Origin: Kribbella capetownensis
GTDB taxonomy: Bacteria; Actinomycetota; Actinomycetes; Propionibacteriales; Kribbellaceae
Assembly: GCF_004331485.1 (NCBI RefSeq)
Contig: NZ_SJKD01000012.1
Location: 105,548 to 169,547, forward strand
Direction of reading: 5' to 3'
Length of the DNA: 64,000 nt
Part shown: positions 44,413 through 51,407 of the stretch, in pieces
Numbering within the stretch: the stretch's first letter is position 1
Layout of the letters: each line of letters opens with the position of its first letter
Notes under the pieces: model-generated
Database searches by the model: none
What the model was told of the DNA's origin: nothing
Seen by the model: only the letters and a program-made list of their open reading frames with translations
Translations under genes and position numbers: made by a program

Positions 44413-45537
44413 TCAGCGGACGGCCGGCGGAGGGGGCTTCGGATTCTGGTCGGTCCAGCCGGACTCGAGCACGACGGTGGAGCCGCCCTTCAGGCCCTCG
44501 ATCGTCGAGCTGAGCAGCCGGCCGGTGGTGGTATCGATGATGTAGGCGCTGCGGCCGCGCGTCAGTGTCGTGGTGGAGCCGCTCGGGATGGCCTTCGGAA
44601 GGAAGATCGTGATCTCCGTGCCGATGCGGCCGATCGGGTCCTTGACCCCGGTGCGGATGCGAGTGCCGGGCAGGGCGGCCAGCACGCGGAGCGCGGCGCC
44701 GCGCAGCTTCGGTGGCGACGGGGTTTCGAACAAGAGCTGACCGGCGGCGGCGAACACGGCGTAGTCACGATCGGACGGTGTCGGTAGCAGACCGACCGCC
44801 GTGACGAGGTAGGCGTGGAGGAGCGTCGGGTCGGTGGGCAGCGCCGCGATCTGCTGGGCGCTGAGGGGCGTGGTTCCGGTCAGGAAGTAGCCCGGGGGAA
44901 CGTCCCGGAACGACATCTCGTGGATGACCGGTGCCATGGCGCTGCTGGTCAGCGGGTCGCGCTCGCCCGGCACCTGCCAGGTCGTCGGTGAGCCTTGGGC
45001 GCGCCACTTGGCCACGTCTGTCGGCGTCGCCGGGCCGTACCCGAGCCCCGCCCAGCCGAACCACGACTCGACACCGGGCTTCATCGGCATCCAGCTCTCG
45101 ATGATCGACCGCCCTTGCACCGTGTACTTCGGCTCACCCACGCGAACGTTCGCTCCTACGTGCAGGCTGCGCACCCGGAAGAACTTCCCGGACAGCTTCT
45201 CGTTCTTCTCCTGCTGCACCGCGGCCGCGATCAGCACCTGACTGGCGGTGGCGAGCCGAGGGGTCGTCGGGGTCACCGTCGCGGGCGCCACTCCGACGTC
45301 ACTCCCACCCCCGGTGCCACGCACCAACGGGACACCGAGCCCGATCACAGCAACCACTGCCGTCGCGGCAGTCACCGCAGTCCCCACCCAGCCGGCGCGC
45401 GCAACCACCAACCATCGCCTGGGTCTGTGCTGCTCGCGGATCAGGCCTTCGAGTTGCTCGCGTGCGGCGGTGGTCGCTTCCGGGGAAGGGGCGTCAGCCG
45501 ACGGGAACGCCTTGCGCACCGATTCGAGCTCGTTCAT
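44413..45537 (-). CDS. CU044_5270-family membrane protein (sigma-factor partner)
   Basis: A 374-residue protein with one transmembrane span near residues 48-72 (AGWVGTAVTAATAVVAVIGLGVPLV), an N-terminal cytoplasmic part of about 45 residues and a large outer domain. It matches the layout of CU044_5270-type proteins, which are regularly encoded right after ECF sigma factors in actinobacteria, as here (stop and start share one base, TGATG). It may act as an anti-sigma-like sensor, but no zinc anti-sigma motif is visible. The C-terminal 90 residues contain a beta-rich segment ending in a Pro-rich tail. Confidence 0.75.
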   Translation of the reverse strand: MNELESVRKAFPSADAPSPEATTAAREQLEGLIREQHRPRRWLVVARAGWVGTAVTAATAVVAVIGLGVPLVRGTGGGSDVGVAPATVTPTTPRLATASQVLIAAAVQQEKNEKLSGKFFRVRSLHVGANVRVGEPKYTVQGRSIIESWMPMKPGVESWFGWAGLGYGPATPTDVAKWRAQGSPTTWQVPGERDPLTSSAMAPVIHEMSFRDVPPGYFLTGTTPLSAQQIAALPTDPTLLHAYLVTAVGLLPTPSDRDYAVFAAAGQLLFETPSPPKLRGAALRVLAALPGTRIRTGVKDPIGRIGTEITIFLPKAIPSGSTTTLTRGRSAYIIDTTTGRLLSSTIEGLKGGSTVVLESGWTDQNPKPPPPAVR

Positions 45538-46166
45538 CAGGCGTCACCTCCGGTCGGGTTGTGGCCGAGCGCGTCCCGGACGATCCGGCGGGCCCGGGAC
45601 AGGCGGGAGCACACCGTGCCATACGCGATCCCGAGCGCCGCGGCCACCTCGTCGTACGTGAGCTGGCCCAGAGCGACGAGCAGCAGGACCTCGCGGTCCT
45701 TGGCCGAGACCTTCGCCAGTGCGGCGGCCAGTTCGCGCCTCGTGCCTTGTGCGGTGACCTGCGCGGCGATCAGTTCCTCGGCTCCGGTCACCGGAAGGGG
45801 CGGTGGGAGTTTCGCCAACGCCCGCCAGGCGCGGACCTCGTCCCGCCGGTGCCGGCGGATCAGGTTGGTCGCGATGCCGTACAACCAGGCCCGCACCACC
45901 CCGCTGCGGCGGTCGAACCGATCCCGCTGCCGGAACGCGATCAGGAATGTCTCCGCCGCCAGGTCGTCCGCGACATCGGGGCCGAGCCGGCGGGCGACGT
46001 ACCCGTGCACTTGCGGGAAGTACTTGTCGAAGATCAGCGTGAACCGGTCCGGCTCCCGCACCGACGCCTCCAGCAATCGCCCGTCCTCGTCAGCTTCCGC
46101 GGGTACGGCGGCAGCCGGCAGCCGGCTGGGGAACGCAAGGGTGGCCAGGGCCACGTCGGGCGTCAT
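45537..46166 (-). CDS. ECF-type RNA polymerase sigma factor
   Basis: A 209-residue sigma-70 family factor from the ATG at 46166, which has GAGGAG five bases upstream; the in-frame ATG at 46208 lacks such a site. Region 2 is seen as FDKYFPQVHGYVARRLG through DDLAAETFLIAFRQRDRFD and AWLYGIATNLIRRHRRDE, and region 4 as LAKVSAKDREVLLLVALGQLTYDEVAAALGIAYGTVCSRLSRARRIVRD. It directs transcription of a stress or envelope regulon, normally held in check by the protein encoded downstream. A CebR-like palindrome lies 115 bp upstream. Confidence 0.9.
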   Translation of the reverse strand: MTPDVALATLAFPSRLPAAAVPAEADEDGRLLEASVREPDRFTLIFDKYFPQVHGYVARRLGPDVADDLAAETFLIAFRQRDRFDRRSGVVRAWLYGIATNLIRRHRRDEVRAWRALAKLPPPLPVTGAEELIAAQVTAQGTRRELAAALAKVSAKDREVLLLVALGQLTYDEVAAALGIAYGTVCSRLSRARRIVRDALGHNPTGGDA

Positions 46167-46280
46167 CGAACTCCTCGCGTCTGGTGTGCTGCCGGTCGGC
46201 TCACCCACTTCTTGCCCGATGTCCCCAGACCCCTTCTCGCGATCCCGCCTCGATCTCCTGACCCCGGCGGATAGACGCGC

Positions 46281-46292
46281 GGGAGCGCTCTC
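46281..46292. promoter_or_regulatory. LacI/CebR-like palindrome upstream of the ECF sigma gene
   Basis: GGGAGCGCTCTC, centred on GAGCGCTC, resembles the operator at 29999 (GGAAAGCGCTCTCC) and the CebR type. It lies between the sigma-factor gene and the small membrane-protein gene, both leftward. Regulation of a sigma factor by a sugar repressor would be unusual, so this may be chance. Confidence 0.3.
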
Positions 46293-46308
46293 TGGAGGAC
46301 AGGTCGGT

Positions 46309-46334
46309 GCGAGAAAGATCAGCGAGAAAGATCA
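46309..46334. repeat. Exact 13-bp tandem duplication at a stop codon
   Basis: GCGAGAAAGATCA is present twice in direct succession (46309-46321 and 46322-46334). On the minus strand each unit starts with TGA, so the duplication provides the stop codon of the small membrane-protein gene and an extra TGA 13 bp later. It looks like a recent slippage product. Confidence 0.6.
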
Positions 46335-46664
46335 GTGGGTGTCGAGCAGCCCGCGGGCGGCGGCCTCGTCGTTCGGCCAGACGTAGACGGTCCAGCCGTC
46401 CTTGGTCCGGGCCGCGGTGGCCTTGATGCCGAAGTCCTTCAGCATCGACACCTTGATCCGCGCCTCGTTGTAGGTCCGCACGGTCCGGACATCGATCAGC
46501 AACCCGAACGCGTCCCGCTCGGCGGGACGGGAATCGACCCGCCGAACCAGCGACCCGCCCTTGGCCTTCGAGAACGCCCAGCGACAAAGCAGTACCATCA
46601 ACCCGGCCAGGGCGATGGCCACGACCGGAAAGACGAAGTACTCCTCGGTGAACACGGACACCAT
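46332..46664 (-). CDS. Small single-span membrane protein of unknown function
   Basis: A 110-residue protein with one transmembrane helix (FPVVAIALAGLMVLLCRWAF, about residues 11-31) and a basic loop (KAKGGSLVRRVDSR), then a compact cytoplasmic domain of about 65 residues (LLIDVRTVRTYNEARIKVSMLKDFG, ending DGWTVYVWPNDEAAARGLL). The latter half looks like a small SPOR- or DUF2007-like alpha/beta unit that pairs residues of the chain rather than an enzyme. The ATG at 46664 is the only start that keeps the membrane helix at the N-terminus. Divergent from the STAS gene. Confidence 0.68.
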   Translation of the reverse strand: MVSVFTEEYFVFPVVAIALAGLMVLLCRWAFSKAKGGSLVRRVDSRPAERDAFGLLIDVRTVRTYNEARIKVSMLKDFGIKATAARTKDGWTVYVWPNDEAAARGLLDTH

Positions 46665-46797
46665 TGTCTCGCGAAATAAAAGGTCGCGAGGTCTTGGCAA
46701 CCTTCCGTGTCCCCAGGGAGTCTTTACGATCACAAGCTGGACACGCTGCCACGCGGCCGATGACTCGGGGGCCGCCGGAAGAGCGGAGGGCACGGAC

Positions 46798-47112
46798 ATG
46801 CTCGCACCGACCCCGAAGAACGTCGTACAACTGACCGGCATCCTGGACGTCCGCACCGTCGGCGACGTCCGGCAGACCCTGAACACCATCATCGACACCT
46901 CGGTGGGCGACGTCATCGTCGACCTGGAACGGGTGGACGCCGTCGACGCGACCGGTCTCGGCCTGCTCGTCGCCACCCACCGCCGGACGCAGTCGCTCGG
47001 GCGGCAGCTCGTCCTGTGGCACCCGATGCCCTCGGTCATCCGGATCCTCGCGGTCACCCGGCTGCACCGGGTCCTGCGGGTCGAGCGGAGCCCGCTTCCC
47101 GTCGGCGCGTGA
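46798..47112 (+). CDS. STAS-domain protein, anti-sigma-factor-antagonist-like
   Basis: A 104-residue stand-alone STAS domain. The core VGDVIVDLERVDAVDATGLGLLVATHRR corresponds to the phosphorylation loop of SpoIIAA; the target residue is Thr52 (DATGLG) in place of the usual Ser. Such proteins bind or release a kinase/anti-sigma partner according to phosphorylation. No kinase gene is adjacent. The start is set by an ideal GGAGGG site ahead of ATG 46798; upstream in-frame Met codons lie within the opposite gene. Confidence 0.85.
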   Translation: MLAPTPKNVVQLTGILDVRTVGDVRQTLNTIIDTSVGDVIVDLERVDAVDATGLGLLVATHRRTQSLGRQLVLWHPMPSVIRILAVTRLHRVLRVERSPLPVGA

Positions 47113-47130
47113 ATGTGACCCAGGCCCCTG

Positions 47131-47144
47131 GTGACACCGGTCAC
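47131..47144. promoter_or_regulatory. Short inverted repeat upstream of the B12-dependent mutase gene
   Basis: GTGAC-ACCG-GTCAC lies 43 bp before the mutase ATG. The arms are perfect but only 5 bp. It is a possible operator for a TetR-like protein; no regulator gene is adjacent. Confidence 0.3.
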
Positions 47145-47187
47145 GAGGTCGCGACTCACAAGGGAACAGAGTCCTACTCTCGGGTAC

Positions 47188-49167
47188 ATGGCGACCGAGA
47201 AGGATCGACCGTGGGTGATGCGGACGTACGCGGGCCACTCGTCCGCTGCCGAGTCGAACGCGTTGTTCCGGCGGAACCTGGCCAAGGGCCAGACCGGTCT
47301 GTCGGTCGCGTTCGACCTCCCGACCCAGACCGGGTACGACGCCGACCATCCGCTGGCCAAGGGCGAGGTGGGCAAGGTCGGCGTACCGGTCGCGCACCTG
47401 GGCGACGTACGGGCGCTGTTCGACCGGATCCCGCTCGCGCAGATGAACACGTCGATGACCATCAATGCGCCGGCGATGTGGTTGCTCGCGCTGTATCAGG
47501 TCGCTGCCCAGGAGCAGGGTGCGCTGCCCGATGAGCTGACCGGGACGACGCAGAACGACATCGTGAAGGAGTACCTGTCCCGTGGCACGTACGCGTTCCC
47601 GCCGGACGCGTCGCTGCGGCTGACCACCGACGTGATCGCCTACACGGTCGCCACCATCCCGAAGTGGAACCCGATCAACATCTGCAGCTACCACCTGCAG
47701 GAGGCCGGCGCGACTCCGGTGCAGGAACTCGCGTTCGCGCTGTCGACGGCGATCGCCGTACTGGATCGCGTTCGCGACGCCGGTCAGGTGCCGCCCGAGC
47801 GGTTCGGCGACGTGGTCCAGCGGATCTCGTTCTTCGTGAACGCCGGGGTGCGGTTCATCGAGGAGACCTGCAAGATGCGTGCGTTCGTCCGGCTCTGGGA
47901 CGACCTGACGCTCAACCGGTACGGCGTGACGGACGCGAAGGCCCGGCGGTTGCGGTACGGCGTCCAGGTGAACTCGCTCGGCCTGACCGAGGCGCAGCCG
48001 GAGAACAACGTCCAGCGGATCGTGCTCGAGATGCTCGGCGTCACGCTGTCGAAGAACGCCCGCGCCCGTGCGGTCCAGTTGCCGGCGTGGAACGAGGCGC
48101 TCGGCCTGCCGCGGCCGTGGGACCAGCAGTGGTCGCTGCGGATGCAGCAGGTGCTCGCGTACGAGTCCGACCTGCTCGAGTACGACGACATCTTCGACGG
48201 ATCGCATGTGATCGAGGCGAAGGTCTCCGAGCTGGTCGACGGTGCTCGCGAGGAGATCGATCGCGTGCAGGCGATGGGCGGTGCGGTCGCCGCGGTCGAG
48301 AGCGGGTACCTGAAGCAGGCGCTGGTCGCGTCACATGCCGAACGCTGGCAGCGGATCGAGTCCGGTGAGCAGGTCGTCGTCGGGGTGAACAAGTTCGAGA
48401 ACACCGAGCCGTCACCGCTGACCGCGGACCTGGACACTGCCATCCAGACCGTCGATCCCGCTGCTGAGAACGCAGCGCTGACCTCATTGCGCGAGTGGCG
48501 GGCCAGCCGTGACGGAGCAGCGGTCGAGGCCGCCCTGACCAAGCTGCGCGCGGTCGCGAAGACCACGGACAACCTCATGCCCGTCACCATCGAGTGCGCC
48601 CGCGCGGGCGTGACCACGGGGGAGTGGGCCGGAGTCCTGCGGGAGATGTACGGCGAGTACCGCGCGCCGACTGGGGTCACCGGGTCGGTCGGCGTCTCCG
48701 GTGGTGGTGAGGCGATCGCCGCCGTACGCGAGAAGGTCGCCGCTACGTCGGACGAGCTCGGCGGCCGCCTGCGCTTCCTGGTCGGGAAGCCCGGCCTGGA
48801 CGGCCACTCGAACGGCGCCGAGCAGGTCGCGGTCCGTGCCCGCGATGTCGGCTTCGAGGTCATCTACCAGGGCATCCGTCTCACACCTGAGCAGATCGTC
48901 GCCGCCGCGGTCGCCGAGGACGTCCACTGCGTCGGCCTCTCGATCCTGTCCGGCTCCCACATGGAACTCGTCCCCGCGGTCGTGTCCGGCCTGCGCGCAG
49001 CCGGCCTCGACGACGTACCGGTCGTTGTCGGCGGCATCGTCCCCGACACCGACGCCCGAGAACTCCGCTCCGCCGGAGTAGCCGCCGTCTACACCCCCAA
49101 GGACTACGACCTAACCACCATGATGTCCGACGTAGTAGACGTCATCCGCCACGCCCACAAACTGTAG
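47188..49167 (+). CDS. meaA: B12-dependent acyl-CoA mutase, ethylmalonyl-CoA mutase/MeaA type
   Basis: A 659-residue one-chain mutase: catalytic TIM barrel (about 1-510) plus a C-terminal cobalamin domain (about 525-659) with the base-off motif LDGHSNG supplying the His ligand. The N-terminus (KDRPWVMRTYAGHSSAAESNALFRRNLAKGQTGLSVAFDLPTQ-type region) follows the MeaA/Ecm pattern rather than classic methylmalonyl-CoA mutase. It rearranges ethylmalonyl-CoA to methylsuccinyl-CoA in acetyl-CoA assimilation. Crotonyl-CoA carboxylase/reductase, often nearby, is not in this window. ATG 47188 is the natural start; the in-frame extension upstream overlaps nothing functional but lacks family similarity. 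Confidence 0.9.
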   Translation: MATEKDRPWVMRTYAGHSSAAESNALFRRNLAKGQTGLSVAFDLPTQTGYDADHPLAKGEVGKVGVPVAHLGDVRALFDRIPLAQMNTSMTINAPAMWLLALYQVAAQEQGALPDELTGTTQNDIVKEYLSRGTYAFPPDASLRLTTDVIAYTVATIPKWNPINICSYHLQEAGATPVQELAFALSTAIAVLDRVRDAGQVPPERFGDVVQRISFFVNAGVRFIEETCKMRAFVRLWDDLTLNRYGVTDAKARRLRYGVQVNSLGLTEAQPENNVQRIVLEMLGVTLSKNARARAVQLPAWNEALGLPRPWDQQWSLRMQQVLAYESDLLEYDDIFDGSHVIEAKVSELVDGAREEIDRVQAMGGAVAAVESGYLKQALVASHAERWQRIESGEQVVVGVNKFENTEPSPLTADLDTAIQTVDPAAENAALTSLREWRASRDGAAVEAALTKLRAVAKTTDNLMPVTIECARAGVTTGEWAGVLREMYGEYRAPTGVTGSVGVSGGGEAIAAVREKVAATSDELGGRLRFLVGKPGLDGHSNGAEQVAVRARDVGFEVIYQGIRLTPEQIVAAAVAEDVHCVGLSILSGSHMELVPAVVSGLRAAGLDDVPVVVGGIVPDTDARELRSAGVAAVYTPKDYDLTTMMSDVVDVIRHAHKL

Positions 49168-49185
49168 GCGTGGTAGAAGGAGTAC

Positions 49186-50010
49186 ATGACGGCGAATAGT
49201 GCTGAGGCGACTCTTGGGCTCTCTAACGGTACGGCTATTCCGGTGTTTGGGCTTGGGGTTTGGCAGGCTGCGGACGGGCCGGAGACGGAGCGGGCGGTCG
49301 AGTGGGCTCTCGAGATGGGCTACCGGCTGATCGACACGGCTCAGGCGTACCGGAACGAAGCGAGTGTGGGGCGGGCGATCCGCAGTAGCGGCGTCCCGCG
49401 GGAGGACATCTTCCTCACCACGAAGTTCTACCCGGGCAACAAGGACCCGCGGGCCGAGGCGGAGAAGAGCCTGGAGCGGCTCGGCACCGACTACCTCGAC
49501 CTCTACCTGATCCACTGGCCGCAGAGTGGCCCGACGTGGGCCTGGCCGGGGATGGAAGCCTCCGTTGAGGCCGGCCTGACCAAGGGCATCGGGATCTCGA
49601 ACTTCAGCGCGGCCGAGATCCAGGAGCTGCTGAAGACGAGCCAGATCCAGCCGGCCGTGAACCAGATCCAGTTCAGCCCGTTCGAGTACCGCGCTGCCCT
49701 GCTCGCGGCGTGCGCGGACGCAGGTATCGTCGCTCAGGCGTACAGCCCGCTGGGAACCGGCCGCCACCTCGGCGACCCGGTGGTCGCGCGCATCGCGGCT
49801 GCCACCGGCCACACCCCGGCACAGGTCCTGATCAGGTGGGCAGTCCAGAAGGGCCTGTCGGTCATCCCCAAGTCCACTCACCGGGACCGCATCGAGGAGA
49901 ACTTCGCCGTCTTCGACTTCGAACTCGACCACGAGGCCGTCTCCGCACTGGACGCCCTGGACACCACCGGCCAGACCGACGAGGCGCTCGGCCAGAAGTG
50001 GTGGTCCTGA
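49186..50010 (+). CDS. Aldo/keto reductase
   Basis: A 274-residue NADPH-dependent oxidoreductase of the AKR family, near 2,5-diketo-D-gluconate reductases. The catalytic tetrad is intact: Asp50 (LIDTAQAY), Tyr55, Lys80 (LTTKFYP) and His110 (LIHWP). The C-terminal cofactor region reads VIPKSTHRDRIEENF. A good AAGGAG site precedes the ATG. It probably reduces small aldehydes or keto-sugars; the physiological substrate is open. Confidence 0.92.
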   Translation: MTANSAEATLGLSNGTAIPVFGLGVWQAADGPETERAVEWALEMGYRLIDTAQAYRNEASVGRAIRSSGVPREDIFLTTKFYPGNKDPRAEAEKSLERLGTDYLDLYLIHWPQSGPTWAWPGMEASVEAGLTKGIGISNFSAAEIQELLKTSQIQPAVNQIQFSPFEYRAALLAACADAGIVAQAYSPLGTGRHLGDPVVARIAAATGHTPAQVLIRWAVQKGLSVIPKSTHRDRIEENFAVFDFELDHEAVSALDALDTTGQTDEALGQKWWS

Positions 50011-50013
50011 CTC

Positions 50014-50838
50014 TTGAAGGTGTTCCTGTCGACTGACATGGAAGGTACGGCGGGGGTCGTCGACTGGGGGCAGGTCCGCGGTCCCGCACAGGAGTACGAG
50101 TACTACCGCGGACAGTTGCAGGCGGAGGTCAACGCCGCGATCGACGGTGCACTGGCCGCCGGCGCGACCGAGTTCCTGGTCAACGACTCACACTCCACGA
50201 TGCAGAATCTCCGCCCGGACGAGCTGCACGGACGTGCCAGCTACCTGTCCGGGCGGCACAAGCCGCTGTACATGATGGAAGGCCTCGACGACTCCTTCGA
50301 CGCGGCCCTGTTCATCTCGTACCACGGGTCGGCCGACTCGACGTCGTCGGTGCTCTTCCACACGTACAACCCCAGGGCGATCGCCGAGGTGCGTCTCAAC
50401 GGTGAGATCGCCGGCGAGGCCGGAGTCAACGCACTGGTGGCGCTCGCCCACGGGGTTCCCGTCGTACTTATCTCGGGCGACCGGGTGACGATCGACGAGG
50501 CGCAGCCGTTCTGCCCGGACATCGAGTCGGTCGTCGTCAAGGAGTCGGTCTCGCACAACGCCGCCCTGTCCTTGCACCCGGACACGGCCCGCGAGCTGAT
50601 CCGGGACGGGGCGCAGCGGGCAGTGGATCGGTTGACCGGCTTCCGGCTGCCGACCATCACGCTGCCGGCCGAGCTGACCATCCGGTACCGCAACCGCGCG
50701 CTGGCGGAGCTCGGGTGTGAACTTCGCGGCGTCGAGCGACGCGACGAGAAGATCGTTGCCCTGCGCAATGACGATCCGCTGCGACTGTTCCGGATCTTCA
50801 TCGCCGCGGTGTTCCTGAGCCGGGGCGTCAGCGAGTGA
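50014..50838 (+). CDS. dppA: D-aminopeptidase DppA, peptidase family M55
   Basis: A 274-residue zinc-dependent D-amino-acid peptidase. Residues of the di-zinc site align with Bacillus DppA: Asp8 and Glu10 (STDMEG), His60 (NDSHSTMQNL), His104 (SYHGSAD) and Glu135 (GEAGVNA); His116 is near the usual catalytic position. Such enzymes recycle D-Ala-containing peptides from cell-wall turnover and self-compartmentalise into rings. The start is TTG at 50014, since the first motif needs the residues right after it. It ends one base before the convergent next gene. Confidence 0.9.
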   Translation: MKVFLSTDMEGTAGVVDWGQVRGPAQEYEYYRGQLQAEVNAAIDGALAAGATEFLVNDSHSTMQNLRPDELHGRASYLSGRHKPLYMMEGLDDSFDAALFISYHGSADSTSSVLFHTYNPRAIAEVRLNGEIAGEAGVNALVALAHGVPVVLISGDRVTIDEAQPFCPDIESVVVKESVSHNAALSLHPDTARELIRDGAQRAVDRLTGFRLPTITLPAELTIRYRNRALAELGCELRGVERRDEKIVALRNDDPLRLFRIFIAAVFLSRGVSE

Positions 50839-51324
50839 TCACGACGACTTCTCGTTGATCAGATCCTCGACCGCCTTCGGGATGGTGGTCTCGAAGTCGA
50901 GGAGCTTCGCCCAGGTCGGGGTGACGGTGATGACGACCATCTCGTCGTACAGACCCTTCACCCCGGCCTCCCAGTCCGGGTACTGCTCGTCGGTCATCAC
51001 CTTGTGGCCGGCCTTCAGGTAGCCTTCCGGGACACCGGGCACCAGTTCGACCTCGGCGGTGCCGCGGATCAGCAGGACCTTCGGCGGGAAGGCTCCCTTG
51101 TCGATGGTGAGCGCGACCTTCGGGTTCTTCCGCACGGCCGCGACCTTCGCCGCCTTCGGCACGGTGGCCATCAGGATCCGGTCGCCCTCGATCCAGAAGC
51201 CGATCGGAATCACCCTGGGGTCGCCGTCGAGTCCGTCGTAGGCGAACCGGGCCGGCTCGGGGCCGGTGATCAGGGCCTGTGAGTGGGGCTTGGCCAGTAC
51301 CGCTGCGATCTCGTCCTTGGTCAT
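50839..51324 (-). CDS. Pyridoxamine 5'-phosphate oxidase-like flavin/F420-binding protein
   Basis: A 161-residue split-barrel protein of the PNPOx-like superfamily, which in actinobacteria often uses F420 or FMN. Typical elements are the RVIPIGFWIEGDRILMAT strand pair and the KAAKVAAVRKNPKVALTID block. The ATG at 51324 has a GGAAGGA site; an upstream in-frame Met lacks one and would add an atypical extension. Stop codons of this gene and dppA abut. The substrate is unknown. Confidence 0.82.
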   Translation of the reverse strand: MTKDEIAAVLAKPHSQALITGPEPARFAYDGLDGDPRVIPIGFWIEGDRILMATVPKAAKVAAVRKNPKVALTIDKGAFPPKVLLIRGTAEVELVPGVPEGYLKAGHKVMTDEQYPDWEAGVKGLYDEMVVITVTPTWAKLLDFETTIPKAVEDLINEKSS

Positions 51325-51407
51325 GATCGGATCCTTCCGTTCGGAGGTGTTCTCAGCAGGGGGACGAAGCCGATGCGGTGAGCTCGACATCGATAGGTTG
51401 GGAAATC

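Noticed and set aside
42250..47187. A cobalamin riboswitch serving the B12-related genes
   Set aside because: The gaps before the adenosyltransferase and mutase genes are short (49 and 75 bp) and show no B12-box-like sequence.
46201..48207. A 668-codon leftward frame covering the STAS and mutase genes
   Set aside because: It crosses several well-supported genes and has no recognisable domain; only the 110-residue membrane protein, in another frame, is real on that strand here.
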